Position numbers and translations under genes: made by a program
Shown here: positions 34,391 through 43,923 of the stretch, piece after piece
How positions within the stretch are numbered: position 1 is the stretch's first letter
How the letters are laid out: each line of letters opens with the position of its first letter
Source of the DNA: Methylobacterium oryzihabitans
GTDB lineage: Bacteria; Pseudomonadota; Alphaproteobacteria; Rhizobiales; Beijerinckiaceae
Direction of reading: 5' to 3'
Assembly (NCBI RefSeq): GCF_004004555.2
Contig: NZ_SACP01000015.1
Coordinates: forward strand, 96,916-160,915
DNA length: 64,000 nucleotides
The notes under the pieces: generated by a model
Database searches by the model: none
The model's input: only the letters and a program-made list of their open reading frames with translations
What the model was told of the DNA's origin: nothing

Positions 34391-36016
34391 ATGAGTCACG
34401 CCTTTCTCTCGCGCCGGCAGTTCGTCGCCGGCGCCTCGGCCCTCGCGGCCGCCGGTACGGTGCCCGGGTCCGGCCCCGCCCGCGCCCAGGGCGCCGGGCC
34501 GATGCTGACCTACGGCATCTCGATGTTCGACCTGCCGCTCACCACCGGCCAGCCCGACCGCGGCGCCGGCGGCTACCAGTTCACCGGCCTGACGCTCTAC
34601 GACCCGCTGGTCGCCTGGGAACTGGACGTCGCCGACCGCCCGGGCAGGCTGATTCCCGGTCTCGCCACCGCGTGGGAGAGCGACCCGGCCGACCGCCGCA
34701 ACTGGATCTTCCGCCTGCGCGAGGGGGTCAAGTTCCACGACGGCTCGGCGTTCGACGCCGACGCGGTGATCTGGAACTTCGACAAGGTGCTCAACCAGCA
34801 GGCACCGCACTACGACCAGCGGCAGGCGTCGCAGGTGCGCCCGCGCCTGCCCTCGGTCGCCTCCTACCGCAAGCTCGACCCGATGACCGTGCAGGTCACC
34901 ACCAAGGCGGTCGACGCGCTGTTTCCCTACCAGATGCTGTGGTTCCTGATCGGCTCGCCGGCGCAGTACGAGGCCCTCGGGCGCGACTGGAACAAGGTGG
35001 CGTTCCAGCCCTCCGGCACCGGGCCATACCGGATCGGCCAGCTCGTGCCGCGGGTGCGGCTCGAGCTTCTGCCCAACGAGGGCTACTGGGATCCCAAGCG
35101 GCGGCCGAAGCTCGCCAAGCTGACGCTCGCCTGCATCCCCGATCCCCTCGCCCGGGCGAACGCGCTGCTGAGCGGCTCCGTCGACCTGATCGAGACGCCG
35201 GCGCCCGACTCGGTGCCGCGGCTCAAGTCGGCCGGGATGCGGATGGTCGGAAACGACACGCCGCACGTCTGGAACTACCACCTGTCGATGATCGAGGGCA
35301 GCCCGTGGCGCGACCTGCGCCTGCGCAAGGCGGCCAACCTCGCCATCGACCGCGACGCGGTGGTCGAGCTGATGGGCGGGCTCGCCACCCCCGCGGTCGG
35401 GCAGGTCCAGCCGTCGAGCCCGTGGTTCGGCAAGCCGGCGTTCCGGATCCGCACCGACGTCGAGGAGGCGCGCCGGCTGGTGCGCGAGGCCGGCTACTCG
35501 CCCCAGAACCCGCTGCGCACGACCTTCATCATCCCGACCGGCGGCTCGGGCCAGATGCTGTCGCTGCCGATCAACGAGTTCGTCCAGCAGAGCTGGGCCG
35601 AGATCGGCCTCGCGATCGAGTTCCGTCCGGTCGAGCTGGAGGTCGCCTACACCGCGTGGCGCCAGGGCGCGACCGATCCGAGCCTCAAGGGCGTCACCGG
35701 CAGCAACATCGCCTACGTCACCTCCGACCCGGTCTACGCGATCCTGCGGTTCTACAGCGGCAAGCAGGTCGCCCCGACCGGGGTGAACTGGAGCCACTAT
35801 GCCAATCCCGAGGTCGACGCGCTGTGCGACCGCATCGCCGCGAGCTTCGACCCCGCCGAGCAGGACCGCCTGCTCGCGCGGGTGCACGAGATCGTGGTCG
35901 ACGACGCGGTCCAGGTCTGGGTCGTCCACGACACCAACCCGCACGCCCTGTCGGCGAGGGTGAAGGGCTACACCCAGGCGCAGCACTGGTTCCAGGATCT
36001 CACGACCCTGGCGTGA
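34391..36016 (+). CDS. ABC transporter solute-binding protein, peptide/nickel family, Tat-exported
   Basis: A protein of 541 residues of the SBP_bac_5 (DppA/OppA/NikA) family. A twin-arginine signal is clear: SRRQFVAGASALAAAGTVP and a predicted cut after ARAQ near residue 35. LRLRKAANLAIDRDAVVELM and FRLREGVKFHDGSAFDADAV are family motifs. Ligands in this family include peptides, nickel-chelates and opines; the ligand here is unknown. No permease or ATPase gene is adjacent. The neighbours are ahcY (divergent) and zur (convergent). Confidence 0.9.
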   Translation: MSHAFLSRRQFVAGASALAAAGTVPGSGPARAQGAGPMLTYGISMFDLPLTTGQPDRGAGGYQFTGLTLYDPLVAWELDVADRPGRLIPGLATAWESDPADRRNWIFRLREGVKFHDGSAFDADAVIWNFDKVLNQQAPHYDQRQASQVRPRLPSVASYRKLDPMTVQVTTKAVDALFPYQMLWFLIGSPAQYEALGRDWNKVAFQPSGTGPYRIGQLVPRVRLELLPNEGYWDPKRRPKLAKLTLACIPDPLARANALLSGSVDLIETPAPDSVPRLKSAGMRMVGNDTPHVWNYHLSMIEGSPWRDLRLRKAANLAIDRDAVVELMGGLATPAVGQVQPSSPWFGKPAFRIRTDVEEARRLVREAGYSPQNPLRTTFIIPTGGSGQMLSLPINEFVQQSWAEIGLAIEFRPVELEVAYTAWRQGATDPSLKGVTGSNIAYVTSDPVYAILRFYSGKQVAPTGVNWSHYANPEVDALCDRIAASFDPAEQDRLLARVHEIVVDDAVQVWVVHDTNPHALSARVKGYTQAQHWFQDLTTLA

Positions 36017-36033
36017 GGGAGGGGCGCCGCCCC

Positions 36034-36546
36034 CTACTCCGTCCCGCCCCGCCCCTGGCAGGCGCCGCACTCGCCCTCGACCTCGACGATGTGGCTCACC
36101 GGCTTGAAGCCGGCCGAGGCGAGGGTGGAGTCGAGGCCGCGCTGGATGTCGCGCGACACCGTCTCGCCGACGGTGCCGCAGGTGCGGCAGATCAGGAAGA
36201 CGGTGCTCTCGCCGCCGCCATGGCCGTGGCCGCACGGCACGAAGGCGTTGCGGCTGGCGATGCGGTGGACGAGGCCGTTCTCGGTCAGGAAGTCGAGGGC
36301 GCGGTAGACCGAGACCGCGGCGACCCGGCGGCCCGGAACGCTCAGCCGCTCGGCGATATCGTAGGCGCCGAGCGCCCGCCCTTCCCCGGCGACCGCCTCG
36401 AGGGTGCGCCGGCGCAGGTCGGTGTAGTGCAGGCCGCGCTCGCGGCAGATCCGCTCGGCCCGGGCGAGCAGGTCCTCGCCGCCGCAGGCGTGATCGTGGG
36501 CGTCCGCCGGACCGGTTCCATCGGACGGGCTCGGGTGTCCGTGCAT
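36034..36546 (-). CDS. zur: Fur family zinc uptake regulator Zur
   Basis: A protein of 170 residues. The winged-helix domain has LHYTDLRRRTLEAVAG and VAAVSVYRALDFLTENGLVH. The C-terminal half has FVPCGHGHGG, LICRTCGTVGE and a final CGACQ, the paired CxxC structural zinc site typical of Fur proteins. The N-terminus is His-rich (HGHPSPS, DAHDHAC). Its divergent partner is a metal ABC transporter with a Zur-like palindrome between them, which supports Zur over Fur or Mur. Confidence 0.9.
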   Translation of the reverse strand: MHGHPSPSDGTGPADAHDHACGGEDLLARAERICRERGLHYTDLRRRTLEAVAGEGRALGAYDIAERLSVPGRRVAAVSVYRALDFLTENGLVHRIASRNAFVPCGHGHGGGESTVFLICRTCGTVGETVSRDIQRGLDSTLASAGFKPVSHIVEVEGECGACQGRGGTE

Positions 36547-36586
36547 CCTCTGCCTCCCCGATCGGAACGCGGTTGACTCTCGTGGT

Positions 36587-36603
36587 CTGTTACAGTGTAA
36601 CAG
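36587..36603. promoter_or_regulatory. Zur-box palindrome
   Basis: CTGTTACAGTGTAACAG is a perfect 8-1-8 palindrome 41 bp upstream of zur and 99 bp upstream of the small membrane gene on the other strand. It is built like proteobacterial Zur boxes (GTTA/TAAC half-sites). It probably represses both zur and the znu operon when zinc is plentiful. Confidence 0.7.
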
Positions 36604-36701
36604 GGCCGTCCCGGAAACGGGATTCCGGCCGTTCTAGCAAATGAGGTCGGGCCGGGCATCCGCCAATGAGCCGCGCCCGCCGAACATCGTAAGGACACCC
36701 G

Positions 36702-36848
36702 ATGCCCCTCGACCCCGCGGCTCCCGAGCGCCGGAGCGCGGTTCCGCCGCCGCTCTCGCTGCTGCGCCTCGGCGTCGGCACGCGCCTCGGGCTCGCGGCC
36801 CTGCTGGCGGCGGCGGTGTGGGGCGTGATCGGGTGGGCGCTCGCATGA
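36702..36848 (+). CDS. small single-pass membrane protein at the head of the znu operon
   Basis: A 48-residue frame starting MPLDPAAPERRSAV and ending in a hydrophobic helix LGLAALLAAAVWGVIGWALA. It has an upstream AAGGAC and overlaps the znuC ATG by four bases (ATGA). The clean translational coupling suggests that it is real. I do not recognise the family. It could be an accessory peptide of the transporter or a leader coupling translation of znuC. Confidence 0.6.
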   Translation: MPLDPAAPERRSAVPPPLSLLRLGVGTRLGLAALLAAAVWGVIGWALA

Positions 36849-37672
36849 GCCCGGCCCGCGCCGCGGAGGCCCACGGCCTCGCCTTCGACGGGCTGACCCT
36901 CGGCTACGCCCGCCATCCCGCCGTGCACCACCTCGACGGCACGGTTCCGGCCGGCGCGCTGCTCGCCGTGGTCGGGCCGAACGGCGCCGGCAAGTCGACC
37001 CTGCTCAAGGGCATCATGGGCGAGATCGCGCCCCTCGACGGCCGGGTGCTGCATCCGGGGCTGAGGCACGGCGACATCGCCTATCTGCCGCAGGCGGCCG
37101 AGATCGACCGCGCCTTCCCGGTCGCGGTCTACGACCTCGTGGCGATGGGGCTGTGGCGCCGCGTCGGCCTGTGGCGGCGGATCCGCGGCGACGACGGCGC
37201 GGTGGCGGCGGCCCTCGACGCGGTCGGCCTCGGCGGCTTCGAGCGCCGGCCGATCGGCACGCTGTCGGGCGGCCAGTTGCAGCGGGTGCTGTTCGCCCGG
37301 CTCCTGCTCCAGGACGCGCGGGTGATCCTGCTCGACGAGCCGTTCGCGGCGATCGACGCCCGCACCACCGACGACCTTCTCGCCCTCGTCCGGCGCTGGC
37401 ACGGCGAGGGCCGCACGGTGGTGGCGGTGCTGCACGACCTCGAACAGGTGCGCCGGCACTTCCCCACCACGCTGCTCCTCGCCCGCGAGGCGGTCGCCTG
37501 GGGCGACACGGCCTCGGTGCTGACCGCGCCGAACCTGCGCCGGGCCCGCAACCTGTGCGAGGCCTGGGACGATTCGGCGCCGGTCTGCCGGGCCGAGGCC
37601 GGGACGCCGCACGGCCACGCCGCCCCGGCGCACGACCACCACGACCATCACCATCACGGGCACGCCGCGTGA
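36845..37672 (+). CDS. znuC: zinc ABC transporter ATPase ZnuC
   Basis: A protein of 275 residues with a Walker A motif (VVGPNGAGKSTLLKGI near 39-54), the Q-loop YLPQAAEID, the signature LSGGQLQRVLFARLLL, Walker B VILLDEPFAAID and the H-loop VLHDLEQV. The tail is strikingly His-rich (AHDHHDHHHHGHAA), suited to zinc binding. Together with ZnuB it would import zinc, though manganese cannot be excluded. The start overlaps the small membrane gene; the stop overlaps znuB. Confidence 0.9.
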   Translation: MSPARAAEAHGLAFDGLTLGYARHPAVHHLDGTVPAGALLAVVGPNGAGKSTLLKGIMGEIAPLDGRVLHPGLRHGDIAYLPQAAEIDRAFPVAVYDLVAMGLWRRVGLWRRIRGDDGAVAAALDAVGLGGFERRPIGTLSGGQLQRVLFARLLLQDARVILLDEPFAAIDARTTDDLLALVRRWHGEGRTVVAVLHDLEQVRRHFPTTLLLAREAVAWGDTASVLTAPNLRRARNLCEAWDDSAPVCRAEAGTPHGHAAPAHDHHDHHHHGHAA

Positions 37673-38535
37673 TCGACCTGCTGACGGCGCCGTTCGTCGA
37701 ATTCTCGTTCATGCGCCGGGCGCTCGCCGGCTGCGTCGCCCTGTCGGTGAGCGCGCCGCCGGTCGGCCTGTTCCTCACCCTGCGCCGCATGAGCCTGATG
37801 AGCGAGGCGATGAGCCACGCGATCCTGCCCGGCGCGGCGGTCGGGTTCCTGGTCGCCGGCCTGTCGCTGCCGGCGATGACGCTGGGCGGCCTCGCCGCAG
37901 GGCTGGCCGTGGCGCTGCTGTCGGGCCTCGTCGCCCGCTCGACGGTGCTGCGCGAGGATGCCAGCCTCGCGGCGTTCTACCTCATCTCGCTCGCCGCCGG
38001 CGTGATGCTGATCTCGCTCAAGGGGTCGTCGATCGACCTCCTGCACATCCTGTTCGGCACCGTGCTGGCGCTGGACGACGACGCCCTGTGGCTGCTCGGC
38101 GGCATCGCCACCGTGACGCTCGCCGGGCTGGCGGTGGCGTTCCGGCCTCTGGTGCTCGAATGCGTCGACCCGCTCTTTCTGCGCTCGGTCAGCCGGGCGA
38201 GCGCCCCGGTCCATCTCGGCTTCCTCGGCCTCGTGGTGCTGAACCTCGTCGGCGGCTTCGCCGCGCTCGGCACCCTACTGGCGGTCGGGCTGATGCTGCT
38301 GCCGGCGGTCACCGCCCGGTTCTGGGCCGCCGACCTCGGCGGTCTGATCCCGGCGGCGATCGTCGCCGGCCTCGCCGCCAGTTTCGCCGGGCTCTTGATC
38401 TCGTACTACGCCGACCTGCCGACCGGCCCGGCGATCGTGCTCACCGCCGGCGGGCTCTACCTCGCCTCGATGGTGCTCGGCCCCCGCGGCGGCCTGCTGT
38501 GGCGGCTGCGGCCGGGACGTCACCTCGAAGCTTGA
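37669..38535 (+). CDS. znuB: zinc ABC transporter permease ZnuB
   Basis: A protein of 288 residues of the ABC-3 permease family with about eight membrane segments. RRMSLMSEAMSHAILPGAAV is the family's conserved cytoplasmic loop that contacts the ATPase. LISLKGSSIDLLHILFGTVL and LGTLLAVGLMLLPAVTARFW are also typical. It starts at a GTG overlapping znuC. No gene for a periplasmic binding protein (ZnuA) follows; instead a family 1 repeat begins nine bases after the stop. Confidence 0.9.
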   Translation: MIDLLTAPFVEFSFMRRALAGCVALSVSAPPVGLFLTLRRMSLMSEAMSHAILPGAAVGFLVAGLSLPAMTLGGLAAGLAVALLSGLVARSTVLREDASLAAFYLISLAAGVMLISLKGSSIDLLHILFGTVLALDDDALWLLGGIATVTLAGLAVAFRPLVLECVDPLFLRSVSRASAPVHLGFLGLVVLNLVGGFAALGTLLAVGLMLLPAVTARFWAADLGGLIPAAIVAGLAASFAGLLISYYADLPTGPAIVLTAGGLYLASMVLGPRGGLLWRLRPGRHLEA

Positions 38536-38543
38536 CACTTATT

Positions 38544-38796
38544 AGAGCCTATTTGACTCTCGATCTAAAGAAAAAGCTCCCCTTTCCCGGACGACTGGAA
38601 CGCAGTGAAAGGAGATCCGGGATCCAGCACAACAAGTCGCGAAGCGTCCATATGCAGCGACAGTGCCAGCACACGGAGCCGCTTCGCGGCACATCCGACG
38701 TCTGGATCCCGGATCTCCTTCCGCTATCGCTTCAGTCGTCCGGGAAAGGGGAGCCTCGCGCGGTCAATACGATTGACCATCGCTCAAACAGGCTCT
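38544..38796 (+). repeat. family 1 repeat, copy B
   Basis: A 253-bp element with termini AGAGCCTATTTGAC and (reverse complement of the right end) AGAGCCTGTTTGAG. Inside is a long imperfect hairpin: the left arm 38583-38627 (CCCGGACGACTG to GGGATCCAG) pairs with the right arm 38702-38748. The core holds two further GAAGCG/CGCTTC palindromic stretches. It fills the gap between znuB and the LysR gene and supplies the end of the LysR stop codon. Confidence 0.85.
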
Positions 38797-39704
38797 TACA
38801 AAGCCGCGATGCTCGCGGCGAGATCCGGCGCGATCGCCCGCGCCTCGGACAGGAAGGCGGCGACGAGCGGCGTCATCGGGTCGCGTTCGGGCACCACGAG
38901 GCCGATCGTGTGGGCGACGTCCGGCTCGGTGATCGGCACCGAGCGCACCCGCTCCGACAGCTTGAACGTCTCGGCCAGCACCGCCGGCATGATGCTCGCC
39001 CACTTCGCCGTGCGGACATGGGTGACGAGGACGATCATCGAGTTCGATTCCAGCAGCGGCGCCGGCTCGCCGCCGGCCGCCCGCAACTGCCGGTCGATGA
39101 TGCGGCGGTTCTGCATGTCGGGGGTGAGCAGGCAGAGCGGGATGCGGCCGACCTCGGCCCAGGTCACGCTCTGGCGCCCGCCGTAGATCCCGTCGGCGGC
39201 GGTGAGCAGGCGGTAATGCTCGCGGTAGAGCGGCAGCGTCGTCACGCGCCCGAGCGGCTCGTTGCCGAGATAGGTCAGCCCGGCATCGAGTTCGAGATTG
39301 GCGATCTGGCGGCCGATCTCGTGCGAGGTCGAGGATTGCACCGTGAACCGCACCGCCGGGTGGCGGGCCCGGAACGGCGTGGTGAGTGCGGCCACCATCG
39401 GGGTCGCGGTCGGCACCGCGGCCATCCGCAGCATCCCCGACAGGCCGCGCTTGAGCGCCGCCACCTCCTGGCGCATGGCGCGGGCGTCGCCGACGATCCG
39501 CCGCGCCCAGTCGAGCACCCGCTCGCCCTCCGGCGTGAAGCCCTGGAAGCGCGAGCCGCGCTGCACCAGCAGCACGCCGAGGCGCTCCTCGAGCTGCTTG
39601 ACCCCCGCCGAGAGCGTCTGCTGCGACACCCCGCAGGCGAGCGCCGCACGGCCGAAATGCTGCTCGCGGGCGAGGGCGAGGATGAATTCGAGGCGCTCGA
39701 TCAT
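38796..39704 (-). CDS. LysR family transcriptional regulator
   Basis: A protein of 302 residues. The N-terminal HTH is EQHFGRAALACGVSQQTLSA (about 14-33), then KQLEERLGVLLVQRG, and the remainder is a typical effector-binding domain with PTATPMVAALTTPFRARHP. It lies alone, with the cox operon starting 420 bp away on the other strand and a family 1 repeat at its 3' end. I cannot assign a target. Relatives with this kind of N-terminus (MIERLEFILALAREQHF) regulate formate or cyanate metabolism. Confidence 0.88.
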   Translation of the reverse strand: MIERLEFILALAREQHFGRAALACGVSQQTLSAGVKQLEERLGVLLVQRGSRFQGFTPEGERVLDWARRIVGDARAMRQEVAALKRGLSGMLRMAAVPTATPMVAALTTPFRARHPAVRFTVQSSTSHEIGRQIANLELDAGLTYLGNEPLGRVTTLPLYREHYRLLTAADGIYGGRQSVTWAEVGRIPLCLLTPDMQNRRIIDRQLRAAGGEPAPLLESNSMIVLVTHVRTAKWASIMPAVLAETFKLSERVRSVPITEPDVAHTIGLVVPERDPMTPLVAAFLSEARAIAPDLAASIAAL

Positions 39705-40125
39705 CGCGACATTCGGCCGAAGGGAACGGGCCGGGCGGCCCTGTCCGGGCGCCCGGCGCGGGGCTCGGCGAGTCTAGCCGCTGTCGGGCAAAGCTGCCAT
39801 GCGCGGGACCGAAAAGCGGAGGAGAATCAAAACGGTTCCGTGACGGTGGCCGGGTGCCCCGGCGCGGCGGGACGGGCGCCGCCGCTTGGAATCGCCGTAA
39901 GTCCGGACGAATGTCCGAGAGCTATCAACGCACAAGCTCGACGGATGCGACGCCATCGCCGTTGCGCTGCAAGGCCCGTTGTGGTCTTGAGACGCCGACC
40001 GATGAGGTGTCGGACACGGTCGGCGGTCCACGGGACCGGACCGGGCCGAACCGCCCGGTGACACCGGACGGCGCCAGCGACGAGGCGCCGGGTGCGGCCG
40101 AAGCACGAGGGAGCTACGAGGGCAT
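39705..40125. other. 421-bp upstream region of the cytochrome oxidase operon
   Basis: Gene-free spacer between the LysR gene and coxB. It must contain both promoters. I see a small hairpin CGGAC-GAAT-GTCCG near 39903-39916 and a GGGAG ribosome-binding site ahead of coxB, but no convincing promoter boxes or known operator. Short open frames here lack family resemblance. Confidence 0.5.
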
Positions 40126-40998
40126 ATGGGGATGGCGAGGGCGCAGCACGGGCCGTCGGCCCGATCGTTCCGGTGGCCCGCCGCGGGTCTGGCGCTCGCC
40201 GCCGTCCTCGGCAGCGCGACCGTTGCCGGCGCGGCCGGCGTCGGCCAGCCGGTGCCGTGGCAGATGGACCTGCAGCAGCCGGTCACCGAGGTGGCGCGGG
40301 AGATCTACAACTTCCACCACCTCCTGAACTGGATCATGGGCGCCGTCGTCCTGTTCGTGCTCGGGCTCCTGATCGCGGTCATCGTCAAGTTCAACGAACG
40401 CGCCCAGCCGACGCCGTCGCGCACCACCCACAACACGATGCTGGAAGTGGCCTGGACGATCGTCCCGGTGCTGATCCTGGTGGCGATCGCGATCCCGTCG
40501 TTCCGGGTGCTGCGGGCGCAGCTCTCCGACCCGAAGGCCGACCTGATGGTCAAGGTCATCGGCCACGCCTGGTACTGGTCCTACGAGTATCCGCAGGATG
40601 TCGGCGGCTTCAAGTTCGACGCCAACCTCATCGAGGGCGAGGACCAGGTGAAGTCGGGCCAGCCGAAGCTGCTCGCCACCGACAACGAAATGGTCGTGCC
40701 GGTGAACAAGATCGTGAAGATCCAGGTCACCGCCGCCGACGTGATGCATTCCTGGGCGCTGCCGTCGTTCGGCTTCAAGATCGACGCGATCCCCGGCCGC
40801 CTCAACCAGTTCTGGTTCAAGGCCGACCGCGAGGGCGTCTATCACGGCCAGTGCTCCGAGTTGTGCGGCCAGCGCCACGCCTACATGCCGATCACCGTGC
40901 GGGTGGTGAGCGACGCCGCGTTCCAGGCCTGGACCGCCGAGGCCAAGACCAAGTTCGCCGCGACCGGCGACGGCGCCCGCTTCGCCTCGGCCCGCTGA
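40126..40998 (+). CDS. coxB: cytochrome c oxidase subunit II
   Basis: A protein of 290 residues carrying the CuA centre that takes electrons from cytochrome c. A signal peptide (LALAAVLGSATVAGAA) is followed by two membrane helices (about 68-90 and 108-125) and a periplasmic cupredoxin domain. HAWYWSYEYP and HGQCSELCGQRHAYM hold the aromatic relay and the two CuA cysteines. It opens the operon coxB-coxA-ctaB-coxF-ctaG-coxC. An alternative ATG six bases downstream is possible. Confidence 0.96.
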   Translation: MGMARAQHGPSARSFRWPAAGLALAAVLGSATVAGAAGVGQPVPWQMDLQQPVTEVAREIYNFHHLLNWIMGAVVLFVLGLLIAVIVKFNERAQPTPSRTTHNTMLEVAWTIVPVLILVAIAIPSFRVLRAQLSDPKADLMVKVIGHAWYWSYEYPQDVGGFKFDANLIEGEDQVKSGQPKLLATDNEMVVPVNKIVKIQVTAADVMHSWALPSFGFKIDAIPGRLNQFWFKADREGVYHGQCSELCGQRHAYMPITVRVVSDAAFQAWTAEAKTKFAATGDGARFASAR

Positions 40999-41091
40999 CC
41001 GGCCCCACCGACCGTTCCGGGCCCGCGGCGCAGGCCGCCCGGGCCCGTCCCTGAGAGACGACCGCGACATACCTCGAAGAGGTCTCATTCC

Positions 41092-42720
41092 ATGGCAGTC
41101 GCCACCACCCACGGGCACGACGAGGCCCACGAGCACGTGCCGCCGTTCTTCCAGCGCTGGTTCAATTCGACGAACCACAAGGACATCGGCACGCTCTACC
41201 TGCTGTTCGCGTTCTCGGCCGGCATCGTCGGCGCGTTCCTGTCGTTCGGCATCCGCATGGAGATGGAGGCCCCCGGGCTCCAGTACTTCTCCAACCCGCA
41301 GACCTACAACGTGTTCGTGACCGGACACGGCCTCATCATGGTGTTCTTCATGGTGATGCCGGCGCTGATCGGCGGCTTCGGCAACTGGTTCGTGCCGCTG
41401 ATGATCGGGGCGCCCGACATGGCGTTCCCGCGCATGAACAACATCTCGTTCTGGCTGACGGTCGCGGGCTTCTTCAGCCTCGTCTGCTCGCTCTTCGTCG
41501 AGGGCGCCCCGGGCGCGGTCGGCGCCGGCACCGGCTGGACCGTCTACCCGCCGCTCTCCACCGCCGGCCATCCCGGCCCGGCCGTCGACTTCGCGATCTT
41601 CGCCCTGCACCTGTCGGGCGCCGGCTCGATCCTCGGCGCCATCAACTTCATCACCACGATCCTGAACATGCGCGCGCCGGGCATGACCCTGCACAAGATG
41701 CCGCTGTTCGCGTGGTCGATGCTCGTCACCGCGTTCCTGCTGCTGCTGTCGCTCCCGGTGCTCGCCGGCGCGATCACGATGCTGCTCACCGACCGCAACT
41801 TCGGCACGACGTTCTTCGACCCGGCCGGCGGCGGCGACCCGATCCTGTACCAGCACCTGTTCTGGTTCTTCGGCCACCCCGAAGTCTACATCATGATCCT
41901 GCCGGCCTTCGGCATCGTCTCGCACATCATCGCCACCTTCTCGAAGAAGCCGGTCTTCGGCTACCTCGCGATGGCCTACGCGATGGTCGCGATCGGCGTC
42001 GTCGGCTTCGTGGTGTGGGCCCACCACATGTACACGGTCGGCCTGTCGCTGCAGACCCAGTCCTACTTCGTGTTCGCCACCATGGTGATCGCGGTCCCCA
42101 CCGGCGTGAAGATCTTCTCCTGGATCGCCACGATGTGGGGCGGCTCGATCCGCTTCACCGCCGCGATGCACTGGGCCGTCGGCTTCGTGTTCCTGTTCAC
42201 CGTCGGTGGCGTCACCGGCGTGATCCTGGCCAACGCCGCCGTCGACCGCTACCTGCACGACACCTACTACGTCGTCGCGCACTTCCACTACGTGCTGTCG
42301 CTCGGCGCGGTGTTCATCATCTTCGCCGGCGTCTACTACTGGTTCCCGAAGATGACCGGCCGGATCATCCCGGAATGGGCCGGCAAGCTGCACTTCTGGC
42401 TCGCCTTCATCGGCGCCAACGTGCTGTTCTTCCCGATGCACTTCCTCGGGCTGGCCGGCATGCCGCGCCGCTACGCCGACTACCCGGAGGCGTTCGCCGG
42501 CTGGCACTGGGTCGCCACGATGGGCGGGCACATCTTCGCGCTGGGCATGGTGGTGTTCGTCATCGGCATCGTGCTCGCCTTCCGCTCCAAGGAGCGCGCC
42601 GCGGACAATCCGTGGGGCGAGGGCGCGACGACGCTGGAATGGACCCTGTCCTCCCCGCCGCCCTTCCACCAGTACGAGACCCTGCCGGTGATCGTCGACG
42701 AGCCGTCGCACGCCCACTGA
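41092..42720 (+). CDS. coxA: cytochrome c oxidase subunit I (aa3 type)
   Basis: A protein of 542 residues with 12 membrane helices, carrying haem a and the haem a3-CuB site that reduces oxygen and pumps protons. [15 protein letters not shown] is the family start. Haem and copper ligands appear in [33 protein letters not shown] (with the cross-linked Tyr) and [14 protein letters not shown]. The N-terminus is His-rich ([10 protein letters not shown]). It follows coxB after 93 bp. Confidence 0.98.
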   Translation: MAVATTHGHDEAHEHVPPFFQRWFNSTNHKDIGTLYLLFAFSAGIVGAFLSFGIRMEMEAPGLQYFSNPQTYNVFVTGHGLIMVFFMVMPALIGGFGNWFVPLMIGAPDMAFPRMNNISFWLTVAGFFSLVCSLFVEGAPGAVGAGTGWTVYPPLSTAGHPGPAVDFAIFALHLSGAGSILGAINFITTILNMRAPGMTLHKMPLFAWSMLVTAFLLLLSLPVLAGAITMLLTDRNFGTTFFDPAGGGDPILYQHLFWFFGHPEVYIMILPAFGIVSHIIATFSKKPVFGYLAMAYAMVAIGVVGFVVWAHHMYTVGLSLQTQSYFVFATMVIAVPTGVKIFSWIATMWGGSIRFTAAMHWAVGFVFLFTVGGVTGVILANAAVDRYLHDTYYVVAHFHYVLSLGAVFIIFAGVYYWFPKMTGRIIPEWAGKLHFWLAFIGANVLFFPMHFLGLAGMPRRYADYPEAFAGWHWVATMGGHIFALGMVVFVIGIVLAFRSKERAADNPWGEGATTLEWTLSSPPPFHQYETLPVIVDEPSHAH

Positions 42721-42807
42721 CGCAGGATGCGCGGGGCCGCCCTCCGGGGCGGCGCCCCGCCCGCCCCCTCACACGTCCAGACGGACCCGCAACGGACCGC
42801 GACGGCC

Positions 42808-43755
42808 ATGACCAGCCTGACGAACACCGCCTCCCCCGCACCGACCTTCGCCCCCGCCGTCTCGCCGGGCGAGGTCGCGGACTTTTTCGCGCTGCTCAAG
42901 CCGCGTGTGATGGCGCTGGTGATCTTCACCGCGCTGGTCGGCATGACCGTGTCGCACAGCCACGTGAACCCGGTGATCGCGACGGTGTCGCTGCTGATGA
43001 TCGCGGTCGGCGCCGGCGCGTCGGGCTGCCTCAACATGTGGTGGGACGCCGACGTCGACGCGGTGATGACCCGCACCCGCACCCGCCCGATCCCCGCCGG
43101 CCGGATCCAGCCCGGCGAGGCGCTGGCCTTCGGCCTGACGCTGTCGGTGTTCTCGGTGCTGGTGCTCGGGCTCGCGGCCAACTGGCTCGCCGCCGGGCTG
43201 CTCGCCTTCACGATCGTGTTCTACGCCGTGATCTACTCGATGTGGCTGAAGCGCGCGACGGCGCAGAACATCGTGATCGGCGGCGCCGCCGGCGCCCTGC
43301 CGCCGATGATCGGGCAGGCCGTCGTCACCGGCTCGGTCGGGATCGAGGGCACGATCCTGTTCCTCATCATCTTCATCTGGACGCCGCCGCATTTCTGGGC
43401 GCTCGCCCTGGTCAAGGCCGGCGAGTACGCCCGCGCCGGCATCCCGATGATGCCGAACGTCGCCGGCCCGGATTCGACCCGCCGCCAGATCGTCGCCTAC
43501 ACGGCGCTGCTGGCGCCGCTCGGCCTCGCCCCGGTCGTCCTCGGCTTCGGCGGCATGATCTACGGCGGCGTCGCCCTCGTCGGCGGCCTGGCGATGCTGG
43601 CGCTCAGCGTCGAGGTCTACCGCCGCCGCGACGGCGAGACCGCCAACAAGGCCGCGATGAGCCTGTTCGCGTTCTCGATCCTCTACCTGTTCCTGCTCTT
43701 CTCCGCCCTCCTGGCGGAGCAGGGTCTCGGGCTGTTCCGGCCCGTTCTCGGCTGA
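42808..43755 (+). CDS. ctaB: protohaem IX farnesyltransferase
   Basis: A UbiA-family membrane prenyltransferase of 315 residues that makes haem O, the precursor of haem A for subunit [21 protein letters not shown] is the aspartate-rich substrate motif. [20 protein letters not shown] and [11 protein letters not shown] are the other conserved loops. I chose ATG 42808 ([14 protein letters not shown]). It lies between coxA and coxF in the usual alphaproteobacterial order. Confidence 0.95.
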   Translation: MTSLTNTASPAPTFAPAVSPGEVADFFALLKPRVMALVIFTALVGMTVSHSHVNPVIATVSLLMIAVGAGASGCLNMWWDADVDAVMTRTRTRPIPAGRIQPGEALAFGLTLSVFSVLVLGLAANWLAAGLLAFTIVFYAVIYSMWLKRATAQNIVIGGAAGALPPMIGQAVVTGSVGIEGTILFLIIFIWTPPHFWALALVKAGEYARAGIPMMPNVAGPDSTRRQIVAYTALLAPLGLAPVVLGFGGMIYGGVALVGGLAMLALSVEVYRRRDGETANKAAMSLFAFSILYLFLLFSALLAEQGLGLFRPVLG

Positions 43756-43762
43756 TGACCGG

Positions 43763-43915
43763 ATGACGCTGCCCACCCAACTCACGCCCGAGGAAGCCCG
43801 CCGCCGCCGCAAGCGCTCCGTCGCCATCGCGCTGGTGCTCGCCGCCCTCGTGTTGATCTTCTACGTGCTCACCATCGCCAAGCTCGGCCCCCAGGTCCTC
43901 AACCGACCGCTCTGA
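43763..43915 (+). CDS. coxF: small membrane protein CoxF
   Basis: A 50-residue protein: the basic N-terminus LTPEEARRRRKRSVAIAL leads into one membrane helix (ALVLAALVLIFYVLTI) and ends LGPQVLNRPL. The position between ctaB and ctaG and the single-helix layout match CoxF, a short protein of alphaproteobacterial oxidase operons with no defined function. ATG 43763 is the only usable start; an upstream ATG stops after three codons. Confidence 0.82.
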   Translation: MTLPTQLTPEEARRRRKRSVAIALVLAALVLIFYVLTIAKLGPQVLNRPL

Positions 43916-43923
43916 CGGACGCC

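Noticed and set aside
36701..36848. The 48-residue frame before znuC as a zinc-responsive leader peptide
   Set aside because: It has no run of zinc-binding residues or attenuator hairpin. The hydrophobic helix and overlap fit a membrane peptide better, so it is annotated as a small membrane protein.
39854..40327. Frame of 157 codons ahead of coxB
   Set aside because: It runs into coxB in the wrong frame and its sequence lacks any family resemblance. It is treated as leader DNA.
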